DNA from: Natronococcus occultus SP4
Lineage (GTDB): Archaea > Halobacteriota > Halobacteria > Halobacteriales > Natrialbaceae
NCBI RefSeq assembly: GCF_000328685.1
Contig: NC_019974.1
Location: 3,649,001-3,713,000, forward strand
Direction of reading: 5' to 3'
Length of the DNA stretch: 64,000 nt
Translations under genes and position numbers: made by a program
Shown: positions 16,342-25,657 of the stretch, piece after piece
Position numbering within the stretch: position 1 is the first letter of the stretch
Layout of the letters: every line of letters starts with the position of its first letter
Notes under the pieces: generated by a model
What the model saw: the letters and a program-made list of their open reading frames with translations, nothing else
Databases searched by the model: none
What the model was told of the DNA's origin: nothing

Positions 16342-17817
16342 ATGGTGTCGACGATACAGCTCACCTTCGGCGCGTATCTGCTCGTCCTGCTGGCGATCGG
16401 GGCGTACTTCTTCGTGACGACGGAGACGAACCGGCTTTCCGAGTACCTTCTCGCGGATCGGGACGTCGGGGCCTGGCCGGTCGCGATCTCCGAAGTGTCC
16501 TCCGTCGCCAGCGGCTGGACCTTTTTCGCCTGGGTCGGGATGGGCTTTCTGACCGGGATCCACGGCCTGTGGTTCTCGATCACGATGATCTTCATCATCG
16601 TCTTCATGTACCGCTACGTCGGCTCGCGGTTTCGCCGCCAGTCCGAGCAGCTGGGAAGCATCACGATCGCCGACCACCTCTCGCTCGCGGTCGAGGACGC
16701 CAGGCTCAGCACGTACGTTCGGGTGGTCGCGACGGTTTCGATCCTGCTGTTTATGGGCGCCTACGTCGGCGCCCAGATCATCGCCGTCGGCGAGGCGATG
16801 GACACCGGGATCGGTATCGACTACGCGGTCGCGATCGCCGTCGGCGGCGTCATCGTCGGCCTGTACACGATGCTCGGGGGGTTTAACGCCTCCATCTGGA
16901 CCGACGTCTTCCAGGGGGTCCTCATCTTCGTCGCCGCGGTGACGCTGCCGGTGTTGATGATCGCCGAGATCGGCGGCTGGTCGGCGTTCGTCACCGAGGC
17001 GGCAGCCGTCGAGGACGCGGCGCTGCTCGAGATGTCCGCCGGACTGGCCGGACAGGCGTTCCTGCTGTCGGCGCTCGGGCTGGTGACGTTCGCGTTCGGG
17101 ACCATCGGGCAGCCCCACTCGCTGATGCGGCTCCAGGCGATCCGCTCGGAGCGGCTGCTCAGCCCCGCGTCGGTCATCTCGGTCTCCTTCCAGTCGCTCA
17201 GACTGACGGTGCCGCTGCTGATCGGCGCTGCCGGCCGCGTCCTCTACGGCTCCGTCGACAACCCCGAGAACGTCGCGATGATGGCTATCGTCGACTTCTT
17301 CCCGGAGCTGATCGCGGGCGTCCTGCTCGCGGCGATCGTCTCCGCGATCCTCTCGACGTCGGACTCGATGCTGCTGGTCGCGTCCTCCGACTTCACCCGG
17401 TTCTACGAGGAGAAGATCGATCCGAACGCGAGCTCGGCCCGGCTCATCCTGCTCGGGCGGGGGACCGTCGGCGTCCTGGCGCTGGGTGGCGTTGCACTCG
17501 CGTTCGTCCAGCCCGGAACGATCTTCGAGATCATCGAGTTCGCGTACGTCGGTCTCGGCGCCACGTTCGGACTCCCGCTGCTGTTTATGCTGTTCTGGGA
17601 GCGAACGACCGGCGAAGCCGTCCTGACCGGGATCGTCACCGGTCTGGTGGCGACGTTCGGTGCGGGGTGGATCACGCCCGAGCACTACTCGCTGTTCGTC
17701 TGGCCGATCTGTATCGCCGCGATCGTCGGCGTCACGTTCGCCACCTCGGGCACCGGTTCCGACGTCGCCGACGTTCCCGAGCCGGGTGCGGGCGACGCGT
17801 CGCCCGCGGACGACTGA
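16342..17817 (+). CDS. Sodium:solute symporter family protein (SSS, PutP-like)
   Basis: The 491-residue transporter has about 13 hydrophobic segments. Typical SSS sites are YLLADRDVGAWPVAISEVSS with VASGWTFF in helix 1-2, and SAILSTSDSMLLVASSDF in the region that forms the Na+ site of vSGLT/PutP-like carriers. FGTIGQPHSLMRLQAIRS resembles proline and monocarboxylate symporters. The C-terminus is acidic and cytoplasmic. Substrate is uncertain; proline, pantothenate or a carboxylate are possible. It is coupled to the 44-aa accessory gene and lies directly upstream of Bax1. Confidence 0.93.
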   Translation: MVSTIQLTFGAYLLVLLAIGAYFFVTTETNRLSEYLLADRDVGAWPVAISEVSSVASGWTFFAWVGMGFLTGIHGLWFSITMIFIIVFMYRYVGSRFRRQSEQLGSITIADHLSLAVEDARLSTYVRVVATVSILLFMGAYVGAQIIAVGEAMDTGIGIDYAVAIAVGGVIVGLYTMLGGFNASIWTDVFQGVLIFVAAVTLPVLMIAEIGGWSAFVTEAAAVEDAALLEMSAGLAGQAFLLSALGLVTFAFGTIGQPHSLMRLQAIRSERLLSPASVISVSFQSLRLTVPLLIGAAGRVLYGSVDNPENVAMMAIVDFFPELIAGVLLAAIVSAILSTSDSMLLVASSDFTRFYEEKIDPNASSARLILLGRGTVGVLALGGVALAFVQPGTIFEIIEFAYVGLGATFGLPLLFMLFWERTTGEAVLTGIVTGLVATFGAGWITPEHYSLFVWPICIAAIVGVTFATSGTGSDVADVPEPGAGDASPADD

Positions 17818-17953
17818 TACGGACTGCTGTGACGGTTTGCCGGTATGACTGTACTGATCGCGGTCGCACCGGAGACGACCTCCAGCAAAACGTGTAAGCG
17901 CACGATCCCGCGGTCGGTCAACTTTTGCGTTCGCCGCGCCGAGACTCCCTCGA

Positions 17954-19519
17954 ATGCTGACGAAGGACCTGCTTCGCGTCTCACGGGCTGGCGGAGGATA
18001 CCACCCGCAGTTCGCAGGCCGCGAGCACCGTCCCCTCGCCGCCCGCGTCATCGGGACCTACCAGGGACACGTCGGTCACACCCGCGAGGAGCTCGAGGAC
18101 GCCCTGACCGATCTCGAACGCGACGCGGACCACTTCAAGCTCGTTCGGGGCTTTTCGGCCCTGCTCGAGCGCGACGCGACCTTCGAGACCGACGCCGAGA
18201 TCGATCCCGAACGCGCCCGGCGGGCGACCTTCGAGGCGGCCGAGGACGTCGGCGTCGTCACCGACGAGCAACGGGAGGCGGCGCTGGTCCGCGCGGCCGA
18301 CGGGCTCGGGCTGTCGGCCGACGTCCTCGAGCGGGCGCTGTACGCCGACCTCGAGGAACGGCAGGTCCTCGCCGCGGTCGACCCCCGGTGGGAGCCCGAC
18401 GACCTCGTCGCGCAGTACAACCTCTCGCTGGCCCAGACGGCGCTGTTCGACGCGACCGAGCTCCGAGTCAGGTCGAGCGATCCGAAGGCGCTGGTGTCGG
18501 CGATCAAGCGCCTGCGACTGATGTACGAGATCAGGAAGACCGACGCGGAGGGCCCGAGCGACCGCGAGGTCGTCGTCACCGGGCCCACCCACCTCTTTCG
18601 CGCCACGCGCCGCTACGGCACCCGGTTCGCCCGCCTCCTGCGGACGATCGCGAAGGCCGGCGAGTGGCGCCTCGCGGCGACGATCGACGATCGGGGCACC
18701 GAGCGCGTCCTCGAGCTCTCCGAGGACGATCCCGTACGGGTGCCGGACGCCGAGCCGGTCGCGGACGTCTCCTTCGACAGCAGCGTCGAGGCCGACTTCG
18801 CCGGGCGCTTCTCGAGCCTGGATCTCGACTGGGAGCTCGTCCGCGAGCCCGAACCGCTCGAAACCGGGACCCGGGTGATGATCCCCGACTTCGCGTTCGA
18901 CTACCGTCCCGCGGGCTCCGCCCGCAGCGGCTCGTCGGACTCGTCCGACGGTAGCCGCTCCGATTTCCGGGTCTTCTTCGAGATTATGGGCTTCTGGACG
19001 CCCGAGTACGTCGAGAAGAAACTCGCCCAGCTCGCCGATCTCGAGGACGTCGAGCTGATCGTCGCCGTCGACGAGTCGCTTGGCGTCGGCGAGGAGATCG
19101 CAGCGCGGGAGTTTCGGGCGATCCCCTACTCCGGGTCGGTTCGCGTCAAGGACGTCGCCGACGCCCTCCGGGAGTACGAACGCCAGCTCGTCGCCGAGAG
19201 CGCGGCCGCCTTACCCGACGAGCTGCGGCCCGACGCGGACGTCGTCTCGCTCGCCGAGCTGGCCGCAGATCGGGGGGTCGGCGAGGACGCCCTGGCCGAC
19301 GTCGCCGTCCCCGAGCACGAACGGGTCGGGCGGACGCTGGTTCGTCCGTCCGTCCTCGAAGAGCTAGGCGAGGAGATCGAGGCCGGCTCCTCGCTGTCCG
19401 AGGCCGAGACCGTCCTCGAGTCCTACGGGATCGCCGACGCCAGTGCCATCCTCTCGGAGCTGGGCTACCGCGTCGAGTGGGAGGGGCTGGCGGGCGGGAC
19501 GATCGTCGAGCGAGAGTGA
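17954..19519 (+). CDS. DUF790 family nuclease (Bax1-like partner of XPB)
   Basis: The 521-residue protein starting MLTKDLLRVSRAGGGYHPQF matches the DUF790/Bax1 family. Recognisable segments are RPLAARVIGTYQGHVG, DFAFDY near residue 320, and FFEIMGFWTPEYVEKKLAQL near 350, the region with the PD-(D/E)XK-like acidic residues of the nuclease domain. Bax1 binds archaeal XPB and makes a helicase-nuclease that incises bubble DNA. A low-complexity insertion (SARSGSSDSSDGSRSD) precedes the catalytic block. The helicase gene lies 6.8 kb upstream on the same strand instead of next to it. Confidence 0.9.
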   Translation: MLTKDLLRVSRAGGGYHPQFAGREHRPLAARVIGTYQGHVGHTREELEDALTDLERDADHFKLVRGFSALLERDATFETDAEIDPERARRATFEAAEDVGVVTDEQREAALVRAADGLGLSADVLERALYADLEERQVLAAVDPRWEPDDLVAQYNLSLAQTALFDATELRVRSSDPKALVSAIKRLRLMYEIRKTDAEGPSDREVVVTGPTHLFRATRRYGTRFARLLRTIAKAGEWRLAATIDDRGTERVLELSEDDPVRVPDAEPVADVSFDSSVEADFAGRFSSLDLDWELVREPEPLETGTRVMIPDFAFDYRPAGSARSGSSDSSDGSRSDFRVFFEIMGFWTPEYVEKKLAQLADLEDVELIVAVDESLGVGEEIAAREFRAIPYSGSVRVKDVADALREYERQLVAESAAALPDELRPDADVVSLAELAADRGVGEDALADVAVPEHERVGRTLVRPSVLEELGEEIEAGSSLSEAETVLESYGIADASAILSELGYRVEWEGLAGGTIVERE

Positions 19520-19728
19520 GGACCCGCTGGCTCCGGAGCGGTGACGGTCGTCATGCCGTGGCCAGCTTCGGGATCCGTCGGCTCCAGCTGCGGTCGTCGC
19601 AACCCATCGGTCGAATCTCGCTAGTTTTCGGAACCGATGGCGTCCGAGCCGACTCGGGGCCGATACTGTCGTGAGTAGTGTCCGACGACTCGTTTCTATA
19701 TTAAGAAGACGTATTCAAATAGCAATAG

Positions 19729-19737
19729 TTATTAAAT
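19729..19737 (+). promoter_or_regulatory. TATA box upstream of the peptide ABC operon
   Basis: The box ttattaaat is centred 27 nt before ATG 19760 within an unusually AT-rich stretch (19690-19760). A second box, ctatattaag, lies at 19697-19706. The bases 19520-19690 show nothing else that I can support. Confidence 0.5.
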
Positions 19738-19759
19738 AGAGTTTCTACCTTAACATCAA

Positions 19760-19861
19760 ATGGGGCAGGGCGAAGCCTACACAACTGTGGATGAATTAGT
19801 GCAAGTCAGTTTGAGTAGTTTTATGAAGAGGAACCGAGTACCGAACGCTCGCCGCGAATGA
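19760..19861 (+). CDS. Possible 33-codon leader ORF coupled to the ABC binding-protein gene
   Basis: ATG 19760 opens MGQGEAYTTVDELVQVSLSS and ends with TGA 19859-19861, which overlaps the ATG of the binding-protein gene as ATGA. Its start sits at the canonical leaderless distance from the TATA box. Codon use (TTA, AGT, TTT) is unlike neighbouring genes, which argues for a regulatory leader or acquired DNA rather than a conserved protein. I recognise no family. Confidence 0.4.
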   Translation: MGQGEAYTTVDELVQVSLSSFMKRNRVPNARRE

Positions 19862-21405
19862 CAGGACGCATCTCGAGACGGGAGACGCTCGGAGGTATCG
19901 CCGCGGGAACCGTCGCCGGGCTGGCCGGCTGCGCCGAGGGAGCGGCCGACGACGAGGAACAGACGTTTACCATCGTTCCCCACCTGGATCCGACCGGTTC
20001 GGGCGACGACTGGGAGCGGTGGGGCGGGATGACGCCGTACTGGACCCGCGTCGTCGAACCGCTCGTGTGGGGGACCGAGGAGATGCAGCCAGAACCCTGG
20101 CTCGCGACCGGCTGGGAGGCAACGAGCGAGACGACGTGGGTGTTCGAGCTCCGCGAGGACGTGGTCTTCCACAACGGCGAGGAGCTGACCGCCGACGACG
20201 TCGTCCACTCCTTCGAGGACGACATCCTGACGGAGTACGGCGACTTCGTCTACGGCTGGCTCCACCTCGAGCCCGGCAGCGTCGAGAAGGTCGACGACTA
20301 CACCGTCGCGTTCGAGAACACGGAGCCGTTCTCGGGCTTTCCGGGGACGATCGCCCACAACATGATCGACATCCACCCGCCGTCGGCCGACCCGTGGAAC
20401 GGCGACGTGGTCGGGAGCGGCCCCTTCACCCTCGAGTCGGTCGACGGCGGCCAGTCCCTCGAGCTCGGCGTCCACGAGGAGTACTGGGGCGGCGAGCCGA
20501 ACCCGGACGGGCTGACGTTCCGCGCGGCCGAGGACGCGACGACGCGGACGAACCTCCTCGAGTCGGGCGACGCCGACGTCGTCTTCGACCCCGCGAAGAG
20601 CCGGGTCTCGTCGCTTCGGGACGACGAGGACGTCGAGGTCCACACCCAGCAGTCCCCGGGGTCGTACTTCCTCGCGATCAACCTCTACCGGGAGCCGACC
20701 GACGACCCGACGCTGCGCCGGGCGCTCAACTACGCGGTCTCCCAGGCGGAGATCGTCGACTCGGTCCTCGAGGGGATCGGGGTGCCGGCCGACGGCCCGA
20801 TCTCGACGGTGATCGACTGGGCGGGCGACGCCGACGACCTGCCGAGCTACGAGCGGGATCTCGACGCCGCGGCCGAGCTCGTCTCGGAGTCGACCTACGA
20901 CGGCGAGGCGCTGACCTGCCTGGTCTCCAACGAGATGGACGACGGCGAGCTGATCGCCCAGGTCCTCGAAGCGAACGTCGAGGAGATCGGCGTCGAGCTC
21001 GACATCGAGGTCCTCGAGTCGGCCTCCTACCAGGACCGGACCGGTCGCGGCGAGTTCCACCTCGACCTCGCGAGTACCCAGTCGAACAGCCCGGCCGCCG
21101 ACTACATCATGTGGGAGAACTTCCACTCCGAGGGCATCGACAATACCGACCGCTACGAGGCCGAGGGCACCGGCGTCCACAACCTCGGCGGCGAAGTCGA
21201 CGAGCTGATCGAAACCGCGTTTCAGTCGACCGATCCCGACGAGAAGCGGGAGGCCTACATCGAGGCCCAGGTCCGGCTCCTCGAGGAGAGCGTCGTCGTT
21301 CCGCTTTGTTACCTCGAGGACGTCGTCGCCGCCGACGCCGACCTTGAGGGGATCGATCTCCACCCGATCGACCGGTTCGCCGACTGGCGCGAGCTCGAGC
21401 GATAA
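19858..21405 (+). CDS. Peptide/nickel-type ABC transporter substrate-binding lipoprotein
   Basis: This 515-residue family 5 solute-binding protein starts MTGRISRRETLGGIAAGTVA. It has twin arginines and a lipobox LAGC at residues 21-24, so Tat export and lipid anchoring outside the membrane are likely. SBP_bac_5 features include WVFELREDVVFHNGEELTAD, a fold region with GSGPFTLESVDGG, and RRALNYAVSQAEIVD. It captures oligopeptides or related solutes for the permease pair encoded immediately downstream (3-nt gap). The first gene of a four-gene importer. Confidence 0.93.
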   Translation: MTGRISRRETLGGIAAGTVAGLAGCAEGAADDEEQTFTIVPHLDPTGSGDDWERWGGMTPYWTRVVEPLVWGTEEMQPEPWLATGWEATSETTWVFELREDVVFHNGEELTADDVVHSFEDDILTEYGDFVYGWLHLEPGSVEKVDDYTVAFENTEPFSGFPGTIAHNMIDIHPPSADPWNGDVVGSGPFTLESVDGGQSLELGVHEEYWGGEPNPDGLTFRAAEDATTRTNLLESGDADVVFDPAKSRVSSLRDDEDVEVHTQQSPGSYFLAINLYREPTDDPTLRRALNYAVSQAEIVDSVLEGIGVPADGPISTVIDWAGDADDLPSYERDLDAAAELVSESTYDGEALTCLVSNEMDDGELIAQVLEANVEEIGVELDIEVLESASYQDRTGRGEFHLDLASTQSNSPAADYIMWENFHSEGIDNTDRYEAEGTGVHNLGGEVDELIETAFQSTDPDEKREAYIEAQVRLLEESVVVPLCYLEDVVAADADLEGIDLHPIDRFADWRELER

Positions 21406-21408
21406 CCG

Positions 21409-22353
21409 ATGCGCAACTACCTCGCCTACCGGCTGGGGACCTCGCTGCTCGTCATGTTCGGCGTCTCCGTTGTCACCTACGGGTTGATCTACCTGACGCC
21501 GGGCAACCCCGCCGAGATCATCCTGCGCGAGCGCCTCGAGCGCCAGCCCTCCGCCGCGGAGATCGCCGCCTTCGAGGCCGAACAGGGCCTCGACTCGCCG
21601 TTCCCGGTTCAGTACGCCGACTGGCTGACGGACGTCCTCCGGGGCGATCTTGGCACCTCGTACTACAGCGACACCGCGGTCTCGTCGCTGATCGTCGAGG
21701 CGCTACCGGCGACCCTCGAGCTGGCCGCCGCGGCGATGGTCGTCGCGCTTGTCCTTGCGGTTCCCGCGGGCATCGCGAGCGCGGTCCACCCGGGCTCCGG
21801 CGTCGACGTCGCGAGCCAGCTCGGCGCGCTGATCGGCGTGTCGATGCCGAACTTCTGGCTGGGCTACCTGCTCATTCTCGTGTTCGCCCTCGTGCTCGGG
21901 GTGCTCCCGGTGGCCGGCGCCGGCAGCCCCGCACAGCTCGTGTTGCCGGCGATCACGCTCGGCACTGGGATGGCGGCCGTCCTCACTCGGTTGATCAGAA
22001 CCTCGATGCTCGAGGTCCTCGACGAGGCCTACGTCGACACGGCCCGCTCGAAGGGACTTTGCGAGCGAATCGTCGTCTACAAACACGCGCTCCGGAACGC
22101 CCTGCTCCCGGTCGTGACGATCGTCGGCCTCCAGTTCGGCTCGCTGCTGAACGGTGCCGTCGTCGTCGAGATCGTCTTCCAGCGACCGGGGCTGGGGATG
22201 GTCCTCGTCGACGCCGTCTTCGATCGGGACTACCCCGTCGTCCAGGGGATCGCGCTCGTCACGGCCGTCGTCTTCGTGGGATCGAACCTGCTTGTCGACC
22301 TCGCCTACCGCTACCTCGATCCCCGCGTCACACTCGGGGGTGAGACCGCGTGA
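21409..22353 (+). CDS. ABC transporter permease, DppB/OppB type
   Basis: The 314-residue membrane protein starts MRNYLAYRLGTSLLVMFGV, the typical N-terminal helix of DppB permeases, and has six predicted helices. The BPD_transp_1 coupling region is TARSKGLCERIVVYKHALRNALLPV (the EAA loop, near residues 207-230). It forms the heterodimeric channel with the next gene. The stop overlaps the following GTG start by 4 nt, indicating translational coupling. Confidence 0.94.
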   Translation: MRNYLAYRLGTSLLVMFGVSVVTYGLIYLTPGNPAEIILRERLERQPSAAEIAAFEAEQGLDSPFPVQYADWLTDVLRGDLGTSYYSDTAVSSLIVEALPATLELAAAAMVVALVLAVPAGIASAVHPGSGVDVASQLGALIGVSMPNFWLGYLLILVFALVLGVLPVAGAGSPAQLVLPAITLGTGMAAVLTRLIRTSMLEVLDEAYVDTARSKGLCERIVVYKHALRNALLPVVTIVGLQFGSLLNGAVVVEIVFQRPGLGMVLVDAVFDRDYPVVQGIALVTAVVFVGSNLLVDLAYRYLDPRVTLGGETA

Positions 22354-23276
22354 GCGGCGACGCCGCGACCCGCGACGCCGACTCGGCGATTCCAGCGAGC
22401 GTTCGTCGCCGCTACCGCTCGCTCCGTGACTCCCGCGAGCTCCGGGCCTTCCTCGCGAACCCGCTTACCGTCGTCGGGCTCGCACTCGTCGCGGCCGTGG
22501 CGACCGCGGCCGTGATCGGCCCCATTGTCGCCCCCTACGATCCGACCGCCCAGGACCTCGCCAAGCGGCTGCAACCCCCTTCGCGGACCCACCCGTTCGG
22601 GACGGACCAGCTCGGCCGGGACCTGCTCTCGCGGCTGCTGTACGGCGCCCGGATCTCGCTCGGCATCGCCGTCGCGGTCACCGGGATCAGGCTCGTCCTT
22701 GGAACGGCGATCGGGCTGATCGCGGGCTACGCCGGCGGCTGGATCGACGAGCTGTTGATGCGACTGGTCGACGTCCAGCTCGCCTTCCCCGGGCTGGTGC
22801 TCGCGCTGGTGATCGCGGGGATCCTCGACCCCAGCCTCCGCAACGTCATGATCGCGCTCGCGGTCGTCGGCTGGGCCTCCTACGCCCGGGTCGTTCGCGG
22901 CAGCGTCCTCTCGACGAAGGAGCGACCGTTCGTCGACGCGGCCCGGCTGATGGGCGTCTCCCGGACCCGGATCGCCGTTTGCCACCTCCTGCCGAACGTC
23001 GCCAGTCCGGTGATCGTCCTCGCGACGCTGAACATGGGGACGGTCGTGCTCGCGACGACCGGACTCTCCTTTATCGGACTCGGCGCCCAGCCGCCGACCC
23101 CCGAGTGGGGGACGATGCTGTCGGCCGGCCGCCACCACCTCCGGGAGGCCTGGTGGCTGGCGAACGTCCCCGGACTCGCGATCGTATGTACCGTCCTCGG
23201 GTTCAACCTTCTCGGCGACGGGCTGCGGGACCTGCTCGATCCGAAACACGAAGCCAACGTGGAGAAACCGACGTGA
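22350..23276 (+). CDS. ABC transporter permease, DppC/OppC type
   Basis: The 308-residue permease starts at GTG within GTGA. It has the long N-terminal cytoplasmic tail and first helix NPLTVVGLALVAAVATAAVI typical of DppC. PFGTDQLGRDLLSRLLYGAR is a hallmark of the family. The EAA loop is AARLMGVSRTRIAVCHLLPN. The end, GFNLLGDGLRDLLDPK, is conserved in DppC. It pairs with the DppB-type permease and binds the fused ATPase encoded 6 nt downstream. Confidence 0.95.
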   Translation: MSGDAATRDADSAIPASVRRRYRSLRDSRELRAFLANPLTVVGLALVAAVATAAVIGPIVAPYDPTAQDLAKRLQPPSRTHPFGTDQLGRDLLSRLLYGARISLGIAVAVTGIRLVLGTAIGLIAGYAGGWIDELLMRLVDVQLAFPGLVLALVIAGILDPSLRNVMIALAVVGWASYARVVRGSVLSTKERPFVDAARLMGVSRTRIAVCHLLPNVASPVIVLATLNMGTVVLATTGLSFIGLGAQPPTPEWGTMLSAGRHHLREAWWLANVPGLAIVCTVLGFNLLGDGLRDLLDPKHEANVEKPT

Positions 23277-23282
23277 TCATCC

Positions 23283-25412
23283 GTGAGTGAACTCCTCTCA
23301 GTCGAGAACCTGCACACCCAGTTCGATAGCTACGACGGCGCCGTCCGCGCCGTCGACGGCGCCACCTTCACCGTCGACGAGGGCGAGATCGTCGGTATCG
23401 TCGGCGAGAGCGGCTGCGGCAAGTCCGTCACCGCCAGATCGATCGTCGGCCTCGAGGACCCGGGCGAGGTCGTCGCGGGCTCGATCGAGCTGGCCGGCAC
23501 CGAAGTGACGACCGCGAGCGAGCGCCAGCTCCGCCGGCTCCGCGGGGAGACGGTCTCGATGGCGTTCCAGGACCCGACCGAGACGCTGAACCCCGTCTTC
23601 GACGTCGGCGAGCAGATCGCCGAGGCGCTGAAGGTCCACGACGACGACCGCCAGCGTCTGCGCGAGTACCTCCACGCGCCACTGTTCGGCAACCGTTCGG
23701 ACTGGGCGGCAAAGCGCGAGCGCGCGGTCGAACTGATGGAGCAGGTCGGAATCGCGAGTCCCGAGGACCGGGTCGACGCCTACCCCCACGAGCTCTCGGG
23801 CGGGATGCGCCAGCGGGCCGGCCTCGCGATCGCGCTGGCCTCGGAACCCGAACTATTGATCGCCGACGAACCGACGACGGCCCTGGATACGACGACGCAG
23901 GCGGGGATCCTCGACCTGCTCCGTCGGCTCAACCGCGAGCGCGGGCTCGCGGTGCTGTTGATCACCCACGACCTCGGCGTCGTCGCGGAGCTCTGTGATC
24001 GCGTCGTCGTGATGTACGCCGGCGAGGTGATGGAGACGGGGCCGACCGATCGCGTCCTCGCGGACCCGCGCCACCCCTACACCCGCGCGCTACTGTCGTG
24101 TCTGACCCAGACCGCCGAGCCCAAAACCCGCCTGCCGACGATCGAAGGGACGGTCCCCGAACGCCACGGCGAGACGAGCGGCTGTCCGTTCGCGCCCCGC
24201 TGCGAACACGCCACGGACCGCTGTCGACGCGGCGACGTTCCCGTCGTCGACCTCGGTGAGGGGCGAGCCGCCTGTGGCGAACCGATCGCGCTCGAGTCCG
24301 GTTCAACGATCGAACAGGAGCCGACGGAGATCGGCGCCGAGAGCGACCGACGCGATCGATCGACGGACGACGCCACCGCCCAACGCCCGCGGGTCGAACT
24401 CGAGACCGTCTCGAAGCGCTACGCACTCGACGACGGGCTCCTCGATCGCGTCCTCGGCGACACCCGAACCCTCGGCGCCGTCGAGGACGTCTCCCTCGAG
24501 ATCGGCGCGGGCGAAGTCCTCGGGCTCGTCGGCGAGAGCGGCAGCGGCAAATCCACCCTTGCCGGCCTCGTTACCGGGCTCGAGGCGCCGACGGCGGGGA
24601 CGGTCCGGTTCGACGGCGAGGCGGTCGGCCCCGCCGCCGATCGCGACCCGGAGACGCTCGCCGACGTCGGCGTCGTCTTCCAGAACCCCAGATCGAGCCT
24701 CAATCCGCGGCTCACGGCCGCCGAGGCGGTCGCCGAGCCGCTCCGGACCCACGGCTGGCCCGAGCGCGACCGGGCCGATCGCGTCGCGTCGCTGCTCGAG
24801 CGCGTCGGGCTGTCCGAGGACCACACAGAGAAGTATCCCCACGAACTCTCCGGCGGGCAGGTCCAGCGCGTCGCGATCGCCCGGGCGCTCGCGCTCGATC
24901 CCGACCTGCTCGTCCTCGACGAGCCCGTCTCGGCGCTCGACGCCTCCGTGCAGGCCAGGATCCTCAACCTCCTGCTGGAGCTTCGGGCCGACCTCGAGCT
25001 GACGTACCTGCTGATCTCCCACGATCTGGACGTGATCGAGCACGTCGCCGACCGCATCGCGGTGATGTACCTGGGAGAACTCGTCGAGGTCGGCTCCGCG
25101 GCGCAGCTGTTCGATCGTCCGAGCCACCCCTACACACGGGCGCTGCTTGACGCGATTCCGTCGCTCGACCCCACCGACGAGCCGTGCCCGACGCTCGGGG
25201 GGGAGATTCCGAGCCCGGCCGACCCGCCCGGGGGCTGTTCGTTCCACACCCGGTGTCCGGCGGCGGAACCCGAGTGTGAGCGCGACGAGCCGTCGGTCAG
25301 GGCGGTCGGCGACGCCCGTTCAAAATGTCACTTTGCAGAAGCGATCGCGGAGCAAAACGCGAACGCCGACGGCGACGCGGACGACGTCCCGGAAACGCCG
25401 AACCCGCGATGA
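23283..25412 (+). CDS. Fused two-domain peptide ABC transporter ATPase (DppD-DppF)
   Basis: One 709-residue chain carries two complete ABC ATPases. Domain 1 (about 1-320) has Walker A GESGCGKSVT, signature LSGGMRQRAG, Walker B LLIADEPTTALD, and the oligopeptide-type C-terminal Cys-rich motif CPFAPRCEHATDRC. Domain 2 (about 370-690) has GESGSGKSTLAG, LSGGQVQRVAIARAL, LLVLDEPVSALD and a second motif CSFHTRCPAAEPEC. In most peptide importers these are separate DppD and DppF subunits. Start is GTG 23283. The fusion fixes a 1:1 ratio of the two ATPases. Confidence 0.95.
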   Translation: MSELLSVENLHTQFDSYDGAVRAVDGATFTVDEGEIVGIVGESGCGKSVTARSIVGLEDPGEVVAGSIELAGTEVTTASERQLRRLRGETVSMAFQDPTETLNPVFDVGEQIAEALKVHDDDRQRLREYLHAPLFGNRSDWAAKRERAVELMEQVGIASPEDRVDAYPHELSGGMRQRAGLAIALASEPELLIADEPTTALDTTTQAGILDLLRRLNRERGLAVLLITHDLGVVAELCDRVVVMYAGEVMETGPTDRVLADPRHPYTRALLSCLTQTAEPKTRLPTIEGTVPERHGETSGCPFAPRCEHATDRCRRGDVPVVDLGEGRAACGEPIALESGSTIEQEPTEIGAESDRRDRSTDDATAQRPRVELETVSKRYALDDGLLDRVLGDTRTLGAVEDVSLEIGAGEVLGLVGESGSGKSTLAGLVTGLEAPTAGTVRFDGEAVGPAADRDPETLADVGVVFQNPRSSLNPRLTAAEAVAEPLRTHGWPERDRADRVASLLERVGLSEDHTEKYPHELSGGQVQRVAIARALALDPDLLVLDEPVSALDASVQARILNLLLELRADLELTYLLISHDLDVIEHVADRIAVMYLGELVEVGSAAQLFDRPSHPYTRALLDAIPSLDPTDEPCPTLGGEIPSPADPPGGCSFHTRCPAAEPECERDEPSVRAVGDARSKCHFAEAIAEQNANADGDADDVPETPNPR

Positions 25413-25526
25413 CCTAACAGTCGCTGGGACTCCGGTTTCGTCGGTCAGTCTCGAACTGAATCTCAGTCGCACAAACCGTTACGTAGAGAGAGGGCGAACC
25501 GAACGCAGGTTCTTCTTTGATCTCCT

Positions 25527-25544
25527 CCACGACTAAAGTCGTGG
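25527..25544. mobile_element. IS200/IS605-type end hairpin, solitary remnant
   Basis: The sequence ccacgac-taaa-gtcgtgg followed by gctt closely matches the stem-loop found at the ends of haloarchaeal IS200/IS605 (IS1341-type) elements and the copy at 60469-60488. No transposase or TnpB reading frame is present in the 245-nt gap 25413-25657, so only an end or target scar remains. Confidence 0.5.
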
Positions 25545-25657
25545 GCTTCCGGCCACCATCATATCAACCATCAGTGGTTTTAGCAGCGTCGTGGTGGAGA
25601 CAGAGCACATCTCGGTCACGACCAACAGCCAACAAAAAGCCGTACTACGAGTCGTCG

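Noticed and set aside
16174-18051. 625-codon minus-strand frame over the symporter
   Set aside because: It is the antisense of the symporter and is rich in Arg/Asp/Gln repeats without a family match.
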